A stretch of 64,000 nt of DNA, taken from Bin55 sp009840545. GTDB lineage: Bacteria; Pseudomonadota; Gammaproteobacteria; Pseudomonadales; Azotimanducaceae. Positions within the stretch are counted from its first letter, which is position 1. Every line of letters begins with the position of its first letter. Below, in pieces: positions 26,601 through 35,322 of this stretch. Location: assembly GCA_965208815.1 (NCBI GenBank), contig OZ242357.1:2356001-2420000 (forward strand), given 5' to 3'. The translations under genes and the position numbers were made by a program. The notes under the pieces are model-generated. The model searched no databases. It had not been told where the DNA came from and saw nothing but the letters and a program-made list of their open reading frames with translations.

Positions 26601-28386
26601 TTGCGTTGGGCTTATCGGAATCGTCAGTGGTTGTCAGAGTACATCACATCGAATTCCCACGGGAGATACTTTGGTAGCAAGACCTGACTCTGAGCGTTCT
26701 CAAACGGGCGAACAAGGAGTTTGGTCTCATTGGCTCGCATATTCCGTCGAATACCTCGATACTTTCAACGAACACGGCCAATTTATAGTTGCAAGAGAAT
26801 TTCTTGAGTCGCAAATTGAGGAATTTTGGGCAAGACCCCGAGCAAATTCTGCTTCATTTGACTTGCTAGCCTTAAAAGCTCTACTGGAGTTTTTGGAGGA
26901 TCCAGCAGTAGGGCTCGATCTTGCACGGAGGCTTGAGCCTACGAATTATTCAGAATCAGGGGTCAAAGCGCTGATTCTCGGCCACATGCATTGGGTGCTG
27001 CAAGACTGCGAACAAGCGGTCAATGAATTGTCCAAATTCTCTCCCATGCATAACGCCGACAGCCTAGCTTGGTCAAGAAGAGTTTGGAATGTACTGACGA
27101 GCTGGTGCATGTATCGCGTTCAGGAAAACCAACCCCAACGGTTGGATAGTGCTGAGAATTGGTGGGAACTCGCACATTTAATCGGTAGTTCCATTTCACC
27201 AATCCAGCGATATGAAAGATTCGAGCAATGGAAGATTGGACATCCTCAACATTTGGCCGCACGCTTCCCGCCGTTTCGACATGATTCGACTAGATACAAC
27301 AGTCCAAGGCGACTAGCACTCTTGCTACCACAAGAAGGCTCCTTGTCAAGCGCAGCGCAAGCAATATGCAACGGTTTTCTTGCTGCGCATTTTTCTGCTA
27401 GTGGAATGAAACGAAATGTCAGCATTGAGTTCTATGACACCGAAGAAAGCGATATCAGTCTTTTGGTCGATCGAGTAGTTGCAGACGGAGCTGATGTTAT
27501 CGTGGGCCCGCTCGACAAAGACCGAGTGCGTGCTGTGGTCCGAGGAGATTCGTTGCCAGTCCCTATCGTGGCTCTCAACAGGGTCTCCGAATCCATTATT
27601 TCAAACTCATCATCATTACAGCTGAGCATGGTCGTGGAAGACGACGTAGCGGCGATTGCCAAGAAGCTGCAAGACATGAGAGCAGAACGAATTTTGTTGT
27701 TGATCGGCGAAAGTTTCTGGTGTGCTCGGGCTTCAGTCGCACTCAAGGAAGTACTGCCCCGTGCTACGAGAGTTGCCGACGAAATACTCTTGACCGATCT
27801 GAGTGAGATCACCGACGGTGTCTCGCAAGTCCTTCTAGTTGCTCAAAGCATCAGCCGTCACGAACGACTCGAGGAATTGATTGGCGAGGTTGAATTCACC
27901 GCAAGGAGACGCAAGGATGTTGATGCAATCGTGGCATTCGTGGACTATGCAGAATTTGGATCGATTACTGCAGCGTTGCGCTATCACTTTGCCGGGGAAA
28001 TTCCCATCCTAGTTGCAGAACCGACATTCCGCAATCGGGTACAACACGTCGATTACGAGAACGGAACGCTGTTCACTAGCATCCCAGCAGTGCTTTATCC
28101 ATCTTCATGGGTTGCTGAGGTATATGATTCGTTTACCGACGCGACCAATCTATTTCCGCTTTACGCTTTTGGGTCTGATGCATACCGAGTCGCCATGAAC
28201 ATTCCAATATTGGATCAAGGCGATTCCGTTTTTGGGCTTACAGGCGTACTCTCTATCCGAGAATCAGGTGTGGTTTCTCGACAACCTGTGTGGGGAATGG
28301 TCGCTCAACACGAACTCACACCTGCGCCAATAATCGGATATCCATCAAGTTCTCAATCCAGGTCTCTCTTGAGCAATCCGCGATGA
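26548..28386 (+). CDS. lpoA: LpoA-like outer-membrane lipoprotein, activator of PBP1a
   Basis: This 612-residue lipoprotein has a signal of 28 residues ending in VSGC, with Cys29 as lipidation site. The N-terminal half is helical and TPR-like; the C-terminal half has a periplasmic-binding-protein fold (RLALLLPQEGSLSSAAQAICNGFLAAHF, VDRVVADGADVIVGPLDKDRV, VPIVALNRVSE). This is the LppC/LpoA family, which crosses the periplasm to stimulate the peptidoglycan synthase PBP1a. ATG 26548 is the only start that leaves a full signal peptide, and it lies inside the divergent rsmI gene. The stop overlaps dolP (ATGA). Confidence 0.88.
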   Translation: MCTATTNSRPLALACFCICVGLIGIVSGCQSTSHRIPTGDTLVARPDSERSQTGEQGVWSHWLAYSVEYLDTFNEHGQFIVAREFLESQIEEFWARPRANSASFDLLALKALLEFLEDPAVGLDLARRLEPTNYSESGVKALILGHMHWVLQDCEQAVNELSKFSPMHNADSLAWSRRVWNVLTSWCMYRVQENQPQRLDSAENWWELAHLIGSSISPIQRYERFEQWKIGHPQHLAARFPPFRHDSTRYNSPRRLALLLPQEGSLSSAAQAICNGFLAAHFSASGMKRNVSIEFYDTEESDISLLVDRVVADGADVIVGPLDKDRVRAVVRGDSLPVPIVALNRVSESIISNSSSLQLSMVVEDDVAAIAKKLQDMRAERILLLIGESFWCARASVALKEVLPRATRVADEILLTDLSEITDGVSQVLLVAQSISRHERLEELIGEVEFTARRRKDVDAIVAFVDYAEFGSITAALRYHFAGEIPILVAEPTFRNRVQHVDYENGTLFTSIPAVLYPSSWVAEVYDSFTDATNLFPLYAFGSDAYRVAMNIPILDQGDSVFGLTGVLSIRESGVVSRQPVWGMVAQHELTPAPIIGYPSSSQSRSLLSNPR

Positions 28387-28949
28387 ATGCTAAACCACAG
28401 CTCTTGAGAATCCTCTTGATTGGCATGACCCTATATGCATTGCTCTCGCTGATCGGCTGTATTTCGACCACGCCCCAATCCGATATTCGTTCTCCTGGCG
28501 AACGTCTGGACGACAAAGAGCTAACGCGGAAAATCAACAACGAGATTTACAAAGAACTAGGTCAATTGCGAGACGAGAGAATACGGGTTACTGTGTACCA
28601 AAGGATCGCTTTACTTACCGGACAACTTTCATCTGAGGAACGCAAACAAATGGCCAGCACGGCGGCATATCGGGTCGAAAACGTTCGCTTCGTGCAAAAC
28701 GAAATTCGAACCGAACCCGTTCGAACCGTGATTGGTAGGACTTCTGATTCAATGTTGTCAATGATGGCACGATCCAAGCTGGCGGAAGATGAAGGAGTGC
28801 CGAATGATCGTCTATCAATGGTTATAGATAAAGGAACTATCTACCTGATAGGAGTCGTCACTCGAAGCGAAGGAAGCGCGGCTGCCGAAGCTGTCCGCTA
28901 CATAAGAGGAGTGCAAAAAGTAGTAAAGGTTTTCGACTACTTAAATTAA
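28383..28949 (+). CDS. dolP: BON-domain lipoprotein DolP (YraP-like)
   Basis: The 188-residue lipoprotein begins at ATG 28383, overlapping the lpoA stop as ATGA. The signal ends in LIGC (Cys26). Two BON domains follow, with the patterns RIRVTVYQRIALLTGQLSSEERKQ and LSMVIDKGTIYLIGVVTRSEGSAAAEAVRYIRGVQKVVKVFDYL. DolP supports outer-membrane integrity and division-site envelope functions. The usual intervening genes yraN and diaA are absent between lpoA and dolP here. Confidence 0.88.
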   Translation: MNAKPQLLRILLIGMTLYALLSLIGCISTTPQSDIRSPGERLDDKELTRKINNEIYKELGQLRDERIRVTVYQRIALLTGQLSSEERKQMASTAAYRVENVRFVQNEIRTEPVRTVIGRTSDSMLSMMARSKLAEDEGVPNDRLSMVIDKGTIYLIGVVTRSEGSAAAEAVRYIRGVQKVVKVFDYLN

Positions 28950-28963
28950 ATTAGCCTGAATTC

Positions 28964-29356
28964 TTAGTCGACGAAACGAAGATGTGGTACGCGTCGTTTT
29001 GCAGGCTGTTTTGTTGGATTGACGTCTGAACCTTCCTCGGAAGTAGTGTCTTCCGGCTCAAACTCGAACCCAACATCACTGCCTTTGGCATGTACGCCAA
29101 CAATTGCACCCGCAGGTGCGCACACATGTCTGGACATCCCTCCGAACCGCGCATCAAATTCAATCCCCTTTGGGCCAAGCGAAAATCCGTGGACTGCTTG
29201 CGGAGATACGTTGAATACCACTTTATTGTTCTTGACGTACTCACTCGGCACGTCGACACCGGGGAGGTCGGCCTGGATTACAACGTGAGGGATCTGCTCA
29301 TTGTCCAGTAGCCAGCGGACCAGCGCGTCGACCAAGTACCAACGAAACGAGGTCAC
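28964..29356 (-). CDS. sspB: ClpXP specificity-enhancing factor SspB
   Basis: This adaptor delivers ssrA-tagged proteins to ClpXP. The 130 residues comprise the peptide-binding domain (WYLVDALVRWLLDNEQIPHVVIQADLPGVDVPSEYVKNNKVVFNVSPQAVHG) and an acidic linker. They end in a C-terminal ClpX-binding tail, RVPHLRFVD, matching the E. coli LRVVK-type tail. It overlaps sspA by 4 nt. It converges on dolP with 14 bp between stops. Confidence 0.95.
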   Translation of the reverse strand: MTSFRWYLVDALVRWLLDNEQIPHVVIQADLPGVDVPSEYVKNNKVVFNVSPQAVHGFSLGPKGIEFDARFGGMSRHVCAPAGAIVGVHAKGSDVGFEFEPEDTTSEEGSDVNPTKQPAKRRVPHLRFVD

Positions 29357-29985
29357 ATTCGCATTTCCTCTTCTTCCTCACTGAGGCTAGCTCGAAACGC
29401 CTCTCGAGAGAAAACAGTGTTCATATAGCGACGCAGATTGCGTGTCTGTCGAGTTGGGAGTGTAATTTCCAACATGTCCAAACGCCAGAGGACCGGCGCA
29501 GCACAACAATCTACGATAGTAAAGTCATTGCTCATTAGAAATCGTTGATCCGATAGCCCGTGAGCAAACGAAATGATGCTCTCGCGCAACTCGGTTCGTG
29601 CCCGGTCTCTTTGAGTCTTTCGAATTCCCTTTCCTGTCAAGAGATCCAAACGGCTCGCCCATTCTTTTTCTATGCGATGAATCATCAGTCGCGACTCGGC
29701 ACGTGCACGAGGATATACGGGAAGCAACGGAGGATGTGGATATCGTTCATCCAAATATTCCATGATCACCATGCTGTGGAACAGATAGAGATCACGGTCG
29801 ATCAACGTCGGTATCTGATCAGGCGGATTGTCCTCGATGACTTCATCATCGAGAGTTGCTTTGTCCAAAGGATGATCTTTGACCAATATACGCTTCTCAG
29901 CTAGAACGAGGCGCACTCGGTGGCTGTATTGGTCGGTGCCCGTTGAGTAAAGCACCATCGGTATCCGATTGTCGGAAATGCTCAT
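29353..29985 (-). CDS. sspA: Stringent starvation protein A (SspA)
   Basis: This glutathione-transferase-fold protein of 210 residues binds RNA polymerase in E. coli and alters transcription in starvation. The thioredoxin-like N-terminal domain has VLYSTGTDQYSHRVRLVLAEKRI and NPPDQIPTLIDRDLYLFHSMVIMEYLDERYPHPPLLP. The helical C-terminal domain has FTIVDCCAAPVLWRL. The catalytic residues of true transferases are not preserved, as usual for SspA. It heads the sspAB pair and lies 31 bp downstream of petC, the normal order in this class. Confidence 0.95.
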   Translation of the reverse strand: MSISDNRIPMVLYSTGTDQYSHRVRLVLAEKRILVKDHPLDKATLDDEVIEDNPPDQIPTLIDRDLYLFHSMVIMEYLDERYPHPPLLPVYPRARAESRLMIHRIEKEWASRLDLLTGKGIRKTQRDRARTELRESIISFAHGLSDQRFLMSNDFTIVDCCAAPVLWRLDMLEITLPTRQTRNLRRYMNTVFSREAFRASLSEEEEEMRM

Positions 29986-30016
29986 GGCTTACAAATTCCT
30001 TGGTGCAAATTCGTGC

Positions 30017-30859
30017 TTATTCGGGCTTGTCTTTGTGAATGTCCTTCCAATACTCTCGATTCAAGAAGTATGCGAGCACCAGCAAAATCACCAAGAATCC
30101 GATGACCCATGTGCCAAGCGCTTTGCGTTGCTGTCGGCTTGGATCGCTCACGTAGTGCAGGAAATTCGCCAAGTCGAAGGCAGCTTGGTCGAACTCCTCC
30201 ACGGAGTAGAGACCTGAATCAGGAATCACTCTAATTTCCGGGCAATTTAGTTCGCGACCTTGGAGTCTGTCAATGGAGTCGGTTACACCTTCTTTTTGGG
30301 CTTCATCAAACGCGTTCAATCTGTCAAGCACGTCGACAGTCGCGTATCCATAGCAAACTTCCTCACTAATTCCTTGCAACGGCAATAGCACGTGTGGCAT
30401 GCCGACGTTTGGGAAAACTTTGTTGTTGACTCCGTACGGACGAGATTCATCTACGTAAAACGTCTTGAGAAAGTTGTAGACCCATTTGGGGCTACGTACA
30501 CGAGTGACCATTGTGAGATCTGGAGGAGCCACACCAAACCAGTTCTTCGCATCTTCCTCGGACATTGAGGTCGTCATATAGTCACCGATCCGCTGATCCG
30601 TGAAGATGATGTTTTCTAGGACAAGATTGTGAGGAATCTCGCCCAGATCATTTGCGGTTCTCTCGTAGCGCTGATATTGCAGCGAATGACACCCTATGCA
30701 GAAATTGGCATAAAGCGCTAACCCACGTTGCAGAGACTCGACATCATTTAGGTCAGGCTTCATGGATTCCATTTCCCAAGTTGAATCCGACGCTGCAAAC
30801 GCGAAGCTTGACAAGACACTAATCAGTGCAGCCCAAAACCAACGCAATCCATGCTTCAT
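30017..30859 (-). CDS. petC: Cytochrome c1 subunit of the bc1 complex
   Basis: The 280-residue protein has a signal peptide (WFWAALISVLSSFAFAASD), the haem-attachment motif CIGCH, and the axial-ligand region VFPNVGMPHVL. A C-terminal membrane anchor (WVIGFLVILLVLAYFLN) and a basic tail follow. ATG 30859 is chosen over starts up to 30895 because it begins the signal peptide directly and has AAGGAT about 10 nt upstream. It is the last gene of the petABC operon, 22 bp after petB. Confidence 0.95.
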   Translation of the reverse strand: MKHGLRWFWAALISVLSSFAFAASDSTWEMESMKPDLNDVESLQRGLALYANFCIGCHSLQYQRYERTANDLGEIPHNLVLENIIFTDQRIGDYMTTSMSEEDAKNWFGVAPPDLTMVTRVRSPKWVYNFLKTFYVDESRPYGVNNKVFPNVGMPHVLLPLQGISEEVCYGYATVDVLDRLNAFDEAQKEGVTDSIDRLQGRELNCPEIRVIPDSGLYSVEEFDQAAFDLANFLHYVSDPSRQQRKALGTWVIGFLVILLVLAYFLNREYWKDIHKDKPE

Positions 30860-30881
30860 CTGTACAGAATCCTTTTTCACG

Positions 30882-32144
30882 TCAACCAGTAACACGTTCA
30901 GGCTCAGCTTTGGTTTTTTCCCGTCGGGTGTACCACGGCATCAGCAAGAAGTAGGAAAAGTAAAGCATGGTGCCGACTTGGGCGACAAATGTGGCGAAAG
31001 GCGACGGCGGAATCGTGCCCAAATATCCCAGAACAATGAAGCTTGTAACCAGCATTCCAAGCATAAACTTGGAAATTCTCCCTTTGTATCGGATGGAACG
31101 AACAGGACTCTTGTCCAGCCATGGCAAAGCAGCAGGAATAAGGATCGCCCCAGCCATAACCACAAGACCCCAGAATTTCGCATCAACTCCAAATAAGGGG
31201 AATGTAGCCGCTCGCAACATGGCGTAAAACGGTGTGTAGTACCACACAGGTGCGATGTGTTCGGGCGTCTTTAATGGGTTTGCAATTTCGAAGTTCGGTT
31301 TCTCAATGAAGTAGCCGAACATTTCCGGAGCATAAAAGACGACCGCACAAAAGATGATCAGGAAAACAACGATTGCGAAAAAGTCGTGGACGGTGTAGTA
31401 CGGATGGAACGGAATTCCATCTAGAGGAACTCCTTTTTCGTTCTTCTTGGCCTTGATTTCGATTCCATCTGGATTGTTGGACCCCACATGGTGAAGCGCC
31501 ACTATGTGAACGAACACAAGAACAACAAGAGCGCCGGGCAGTGCAAATACGTGCAAAGCAAAGAAGCGGTTCAGAGTGATTTCCGACATGACGAAATCAC
31601 CTCGAACCCATTCCATCAGGTCGGGTCCGAAGAAAGGAATCGCTCCGACTAATGAAACGATGACCTGGGCTCCCCAATAGGACATATTGCCCCATGGCAG
31701 GAGGTATCCGAAGAAACCCTCTGCCATCAAGACAAGATAAATACCCATCCCGATAAGCCAAATCAATTCTCGAGGGCTGCGATAGGATCCGTATGCAAAT
31801 CCCCGAAACATATGGATATACACGACAACGAAAAATGCCGAGGCACCTGTCGAATGTAGGTACCGGATCAACCAACCGAAACTGACCTCTCTCATCGTGT
31901 ATTCGATTGACCCGAATGCTCCCTCACCTGTTGGTTCGTAGGACATGGTCAGCCAAACACCTGTCACAAGCTGAAGAATCAGTACGAAAAAGGCCAACGC
32001 TCCAAACACATACCAGAAATTGAAGTTGCGAGGTGCGTAGTACTTTGTAGCGTGCCGATCTAGGGTGTCTGTCCACGGGAACCTAGCATCGATCCATGCT
32101 TGGCATCGAGAGATAAATCCAGATCTGTTGGTCGATTCCGTCAT
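30882..32144 (-). CDS. petB: Cytochrome b subunit of the bc1 complex
   Basis: This 420-residue integral membrane protein has eight to nine hydrophobic segments and binds haems bL and bH through four histidines. Recognisable are NFWYVFGALAFFVLILQLVTGVWL, the first His pair region RYLHSTGASAFFVVVYIHMFRG, and the Qo-site motif PEMF (YAPEMFGYF), with PEW replaced as is common in proteobacteria. The second His region is FALHVFALPGALVVLVFVHIVALHHVG. It starts at ATG 32144, overlapping petA by one base. Confidence 0.97.
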   Translation of the reverse strand: MTESTNRSGFISRCQAWIDARFPWTDTLDRHATKYYAPRNFNFWYVFGALAFFVLILQLVTGVWLTMSYEPTGEGAFGSIEYTMREVSFGWLIRYLHSTGASAFFVVVYIHMFRGFAYGSYRSPRELIWLIGMGIYLVLMAEGFFGYLLPWGNMSYWGAQVIVSLVGAIPFFGPDLMEWVRGDFVMSEITLNRFFALHVFALPGALVVLVFVHIVALHHVGSNNPDGIEIKAKKNEKGVPLDGIPFHPYYTVHDFFAIVVFLIIFCAVVFYAPEMFGYFIEKPNFEIANPLKTPEHIAPVWYYTPFYAMLRAATFPLFGVDAKFWGLVVMAGAILIPAALPWLDKSPVRSIRYKGRISKFMLGMLVTSFIVLGYLGTIPPSPFATFVAQVGTMLYFSYFLLMPWYTRREKTKAEPERVTG

Positions 32145-32743
32145 CAGGCGATCTCCATGTCTTCGCCAATGACGATCACGCTGTCAGTTTCATACCTGTG
32201 CGGCGGAACAATGAGATTGGTTGGAGCTGGCAGGTTTTTCTCAACTCTTCCCGCTAAATCGAATTTGGAACCGTGGCAGGGACAGAAAAAACCACCCTTC
32301 CAACTGCTATCGAAGGGCTCTGGCTGGACTTTTGGTTCGTACTTTGGAGAACAGCCCAAATGGGTACAAAGACCCAAATAAACACCAATTTCCGGTCGAA
32401 CTGATCTCCAACCGTTAACGGCGTAATCTGGTTGGGTACTTTTCTTGGATAAAGGGTCGGCCAGATCATCGACTTCCTTTTCCAGAATTTCCAAGGCAGC
32501 TTGCGTACGATGAATTACAAAGACGGGTTGACCCCGCCACGCCGGAATGGGACCTAGAATTTCTCCGGGTTCCAATTTTGAAATATCAACTTTAATCGGA
32601 GCTCCGAGCGCGCGAGCTTTCGCGCTGGGAGTCCATGATTGGACAAAGGGAACTGCCGCGCCTACTACTCCGACAGCTGCAACTCCCGAAGTGGCCAACA
32701 GAAGATAACGACGGGTAACTGGATTGGATTTTGAGTCAGTCAA
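32144..32743 (-). CDS. petA: Rieske iron-sulfur subunit of the bc1 complex
   Basis: The 199-residue protein carries a TAT-type N-terminus (TRRYLLLATSGVAAVGVVGAAVPFV) that also anchors it. The [2Fe-2S] ligands sit in CTHLGC and CPCHGS, and the fold ends with GRVEKNLPAPTNLIVPPH. It starts at TTG 32743 with TAGGAA upstream. It is the first gene of petABC, pointing to a respiratory chain with a cytochrome bc1 complex and so to aerobic or high-potential respiration. Confidence 0.97.
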   Translation of the reverse strand: MTDSKSNPVTRRYLLLATSGVAAVGVVGAAVPFVQSWTPSAKARALGAPIKVDISKLEPGEILGPIPAWRGQPVFVIHRTQAALEILEKEVDDLADPLSKKSTQPDYAVNGWRSVRPEIGVYLGLCTHLGCSPKYEPKVQPEPFDSSWKGGFFCPCHGSKFDLAGRVEKNLPAPTNLIVPPHRYETDSVIVIGEDMEIA

Positions 32744-32838
32744 TTCCTAACTTCCCTTTGGACTGATTTCGAGTTGTAGACCAATGCGAGCAATCTGATC
32801 TGCGATTGAACAAGAGCCCCCAACGACTCGATTGCAAA

Positions 32839-33297
32839 CTATCGTTTTGAGTATTGAGGACGCTTTCGGGCTTTCCGCAACCCAACTTTCTTTCGTTCGA
32901 CCTCACGGTCGTCGCGAGTTAGGAATCCCGCTTTTCTCAAATCAGTCTTCAACTCTTCGTTATACGAAAGCAATGCTCGTGCTATTCCGTGCCGAATCGC
33001 ACCAGCCTGACCTGAACTTCCTCCGCCCCTAACTGTTACGCGCAGGTTGACAGCATCGTTTGTATCCGTCACATCTAGTGGCTGGCGAACGATCATACGA
33101 GCTGTTTCTCGGCCGAAGTACTCGTCCACAGGCTGACCATTCACAATAATCCTGCCGTTACCGCTTGCGAGAAATACTCGCGCGGTGCTCGTCTTCCGAC
33201 GGCCAGTTCCATAACCGGTATCTAACGCCAACTCAATCTCTCCTGAATAAGTTGTTTCTCTCTGCTGCAGCGCAGCTGTCTCGGTGGATTCAGACAC
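32839..33297 (-). CDS. rpsI: 30S ribosomal protein S9
   Basis: The 152 residues contain the family core YGTGRRKTSTARVFL, GGGSSGQAGAIRHGIARAL and the C-terminal KKVGLRKARKRPQYSKR, which reaches the decoding site. It starts at GTG 33297, overlapping rplM by 8 nt, with AGGAAA upstream. The protein has about 22 extra N-terminal residues compared with E. coli S9; a downstream start cannot be excluded. Confidence 0.97.
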   Translation of the reverse strand: MSESTETAALQQRETTYSGEIELALDTGYGTGRRKTSTARVFLASGNGRIIVNGQPVDEYFGRETARMIVRQPLDVTDTNDAVNLRVTVRGGGSSGQAGAIRHGIARALLSYNEELKTDLRKAGFLTRDDREVERKKVGLRKARKRPQYSKR

Positions 33298-33718
33298 TCA
33301 TTTCCTGTGGTTGTTGGGCACTGTGCGGGTGTTCGCTACCTTTATAGACCTTTAATTTGCGAGCGACCGCACGACCCAGTGGATTCCTTGGAAGCATTCC
33401 TTTTACAGCAAGTTCAATAATGCGCTCTGGATGTTTCTCGCGCATTTCTTTCAATGTCTGAGACTTAATTCCACCGGGATAGCCCGAATGCCGATAGTAG
33501 ATCTTGTCTTCCTCCTTTCTCCCGGTCACACGAACTTTTTCCGCATTGATAACGATGATGTAGTCGCCGGTGTCAACGTGTGGTGTGTATTGCGGTTTGT
33601 GTTTGCCTCTGAGTCGCGGTGCGATTGCCGAAGCCAGACGACCTAGCGTGTAGCGCGACGCATCGACTACATACCAGTCATGCACTACGTCCGCTGGGCG
33701 TGTGCTTTGAGTCTTCAA
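33290..33718 (-). CDS. rplM: 50S ribosomal protein L13
   Basis: This is the 142-residue L13, with DWYVVDASRYTLGRLASAIAPRLRGKHKPQYTPHVDTGDYIIVINAEKV and the C-terminal MLPRNPLGRAVARKLKVYKGSEHPHSAQQP. It is coupled to rpsI, the universal rplM-rpsI pair. The 127 bp upstream, before the enolase-superfamily gene, should hold the promoter and possibly an L13-binding leader; I saw no defined structure. Confidence 0.97.
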   Translation of the reverse strand: MKTQSTRPADVVHDWYVVDASRYTLGRLASAIAPRLRGKHKPQYTPHVDTGDYIIVINAEKVRVTGRKEEDKIYYRHSGYPGGIKSQTLKEMREKHPERIIELAVKGMLPRNPLGRAVARKLKVYKGSEHPHSAQQPQEMSV

Positions 33719-33845
33719 GACAAATCCAATTCGGGTCGGGAATTCGGTTGCGAATGATAGCGATTCGACGCGGGATATTCAATAGCGGAGATGTAATACG
33801 TGCACATTTTGAAGCGTAAAAAACGACGGTAATGGTTACGAATTC

Positions 33846-34955
33846 TCAATCTACTTTGAGACGTTGCACGGCTGTCTCGTCAAGTTCTATTCCAAATCCA
33901 GGTACATCCGACAGTTCTATACACCCATCCCGCGGGAGTACAGATTCCCCATACAAAGCAGCAAGATCGTCAAGTGGACCCGAAAACTCCACCGAATACT
34001 CATGTGGACGTGTTGCATTTTCAATAGTCGAATAGACATGAAGCGAGGCAATACTGTTGATACCGGCCTGTGGCGAGTGAGGCATAACGGGTTTGTTTAA
34101 CGTCGTTGCCATGTCGTAAATTCGTTTGACCTCGGTGGGACCTCCTGCATTGAGAATGTCCGGTTGGAGAATGTCTGGGTTTCCAAGCAACACGAGATGA
34201 TGAAACCACCATCGGAAAGCGTCTTGCTCTCCAGCGGACACCGCTACGTCCAGAGCATCCGCTACCTGTCGAAGTCCTGGCAGGTCATAGTGAGGTATCG
34301 GCTCCTCGAAGTGATCAATTCCTAACTCTTCGAAGTAACGCCCTTGTTGAATTGCTGTAGAGACTGAATATCCGTTGTTTGCATCGAACCCAAGATATGA
34401 GCCTGAAGGAAGAAAGTCGCGAACCATCTTGAAGTGTTCCCGATCATTAACCGGGTTAGCGTTTTGACGCCATCCACGCCAATCCATCCGAATCTTGAAG
34501 GCTCGGAACCCTTCATCCCAACCTCGTTCAACGAGCTTCAGCATATCTTCCGGCTTAAGCTTCCAACCCGAACCTACCGACCAGTACAAATCGATTCTTT
34601 TCCGTGAAGCTCCACCCATTAATGCATGAACTGGCAATCCCGTGTCTTTACCCAAGAGGTCCCAGAGTGCAATGTCAATGACACCGACAATACTGGCGGG
34701 AAGTTTGAAAAAACGTTCGTCCCTGCCGAGAGCGAGCGTGTCCCAGTGGCGTTCAATTTGGCGAGGGTCTTCGCCTACCAGCGCAGGCTTGACGAGCGTT
34801 TCCAGATACGACTCAAACACGGAATAGGACTTGCCCGATCGAGTTTGACGACCACCTGGAGCTTCCGCCCAGCCTTCTACTCCTGCATCAGTTTGGATGC
34901 GAACGAGGCTCTTGCCTGTCTTGAGCGGAGTGAATGTAATGTCAGAAATCTTCAT
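33846..34955 (-). CDS. Enolase-superfamily enzyme (mandelate racemase / muconate lactonizing type)
   Basis: The 369-residue protein has an N-terminal capping domain and a C-terminal barrel with the superfamily's acid-base and metal residues: KIR (AFKIRMD), Asp in GFDANNGYS, Glu in FEEPIPHYD, Glu in GEQDAF, and His in MPHSPQAG. Substrates of this group are usually sugar acids or muconates, and the sequence does not settle which. It is a single gene with its own strand context between rplM and a plus-strand pair. A second member of the superfamily occurs near 59 kb, but the two are not close copies. Confidence 0.85.
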   Translation of the reverse strand: MKISDITFTPLKTGKSLVRIQTDAGVEGWAEAPGGRQTRSGKSYSVFESYLETLVKPALVGEDPRQIERHWDTLALGRDERFFKLPASIVGVIDIALWDLLGKDTGLPVHALMGGASRKRIDLYWSVGSGWKLKPEDMLKLVERGWDEGFRAFKIRMDWRGWRQNANPVNDREHFKMVRDFLPSGSYLGFDANNGYSVSTAIQQGRYFEELGIDHFEEPIPHYDLPGLRQVADALDVAVSAGEQDAFRWWFHHLVLLGNPDILQPDILNAGGPTEVKRIYDMATTLNKPVMPHSPQAGINSIASLHVYSTIENATRPHEYSVEFSGPLDDLAALYGESVLPRDGCIELSDVPGFGIELDETAVQRLKVD

Positions 34956-35133
34956 CGCGATAGACTTGCAGCGAAACTCCCGACTTCATCCAACCAATTA
35001 AGGTGAATCTACCTGTGCCAGATGCCTAGTAAGGTGAGTTGAAATCACTCGCTTTTGACCCAATACTTAAAATACAAAGCAACTAAATTTCGGCTCGGAG
35101 GTAAGTCCCAGCACCCAAAGACTGGGAAACCGC

Positions 35134-35322
35134 GTGGAAAAAACGATCCTATACCTCGCATTGCTCTTGATCGTGATTCATTTGTTCATTCTTCGAATCA
35201 GCATTATGCAAAAGCGAGACAAGCAGCCGGAGGACTTTCAGCCCGAAATTAAACAAGACAAAAGCGATTCAGAGGGCACCACCACGCAGGACGAAGGAGG
35301 CGCTACGCGAGCGTCTTCGTGA
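35134..35322 (+). CDS. Small single-span membrane protein
   Basis: This is a 62-residue protein starting at GTG 35134. One hydrophobic helix (ILYLALLLIVIHLFILRI) lies at the N-terminus, followed by a polar, acidic and Thr/Gly-rich tail. The stop overlaps the GTG start of the next gene (GTGA), which supports real translation and coupling. No family is recognised. It may anchor or modulate the phosphotransferase-like partner, but that is inference. Confidence 0.5.
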   Translation: MEKTILYLALLLIVIHLFILRISIMQKRDKQPEDFQPEIKQDKSDSEGTTTQDEGGATRASS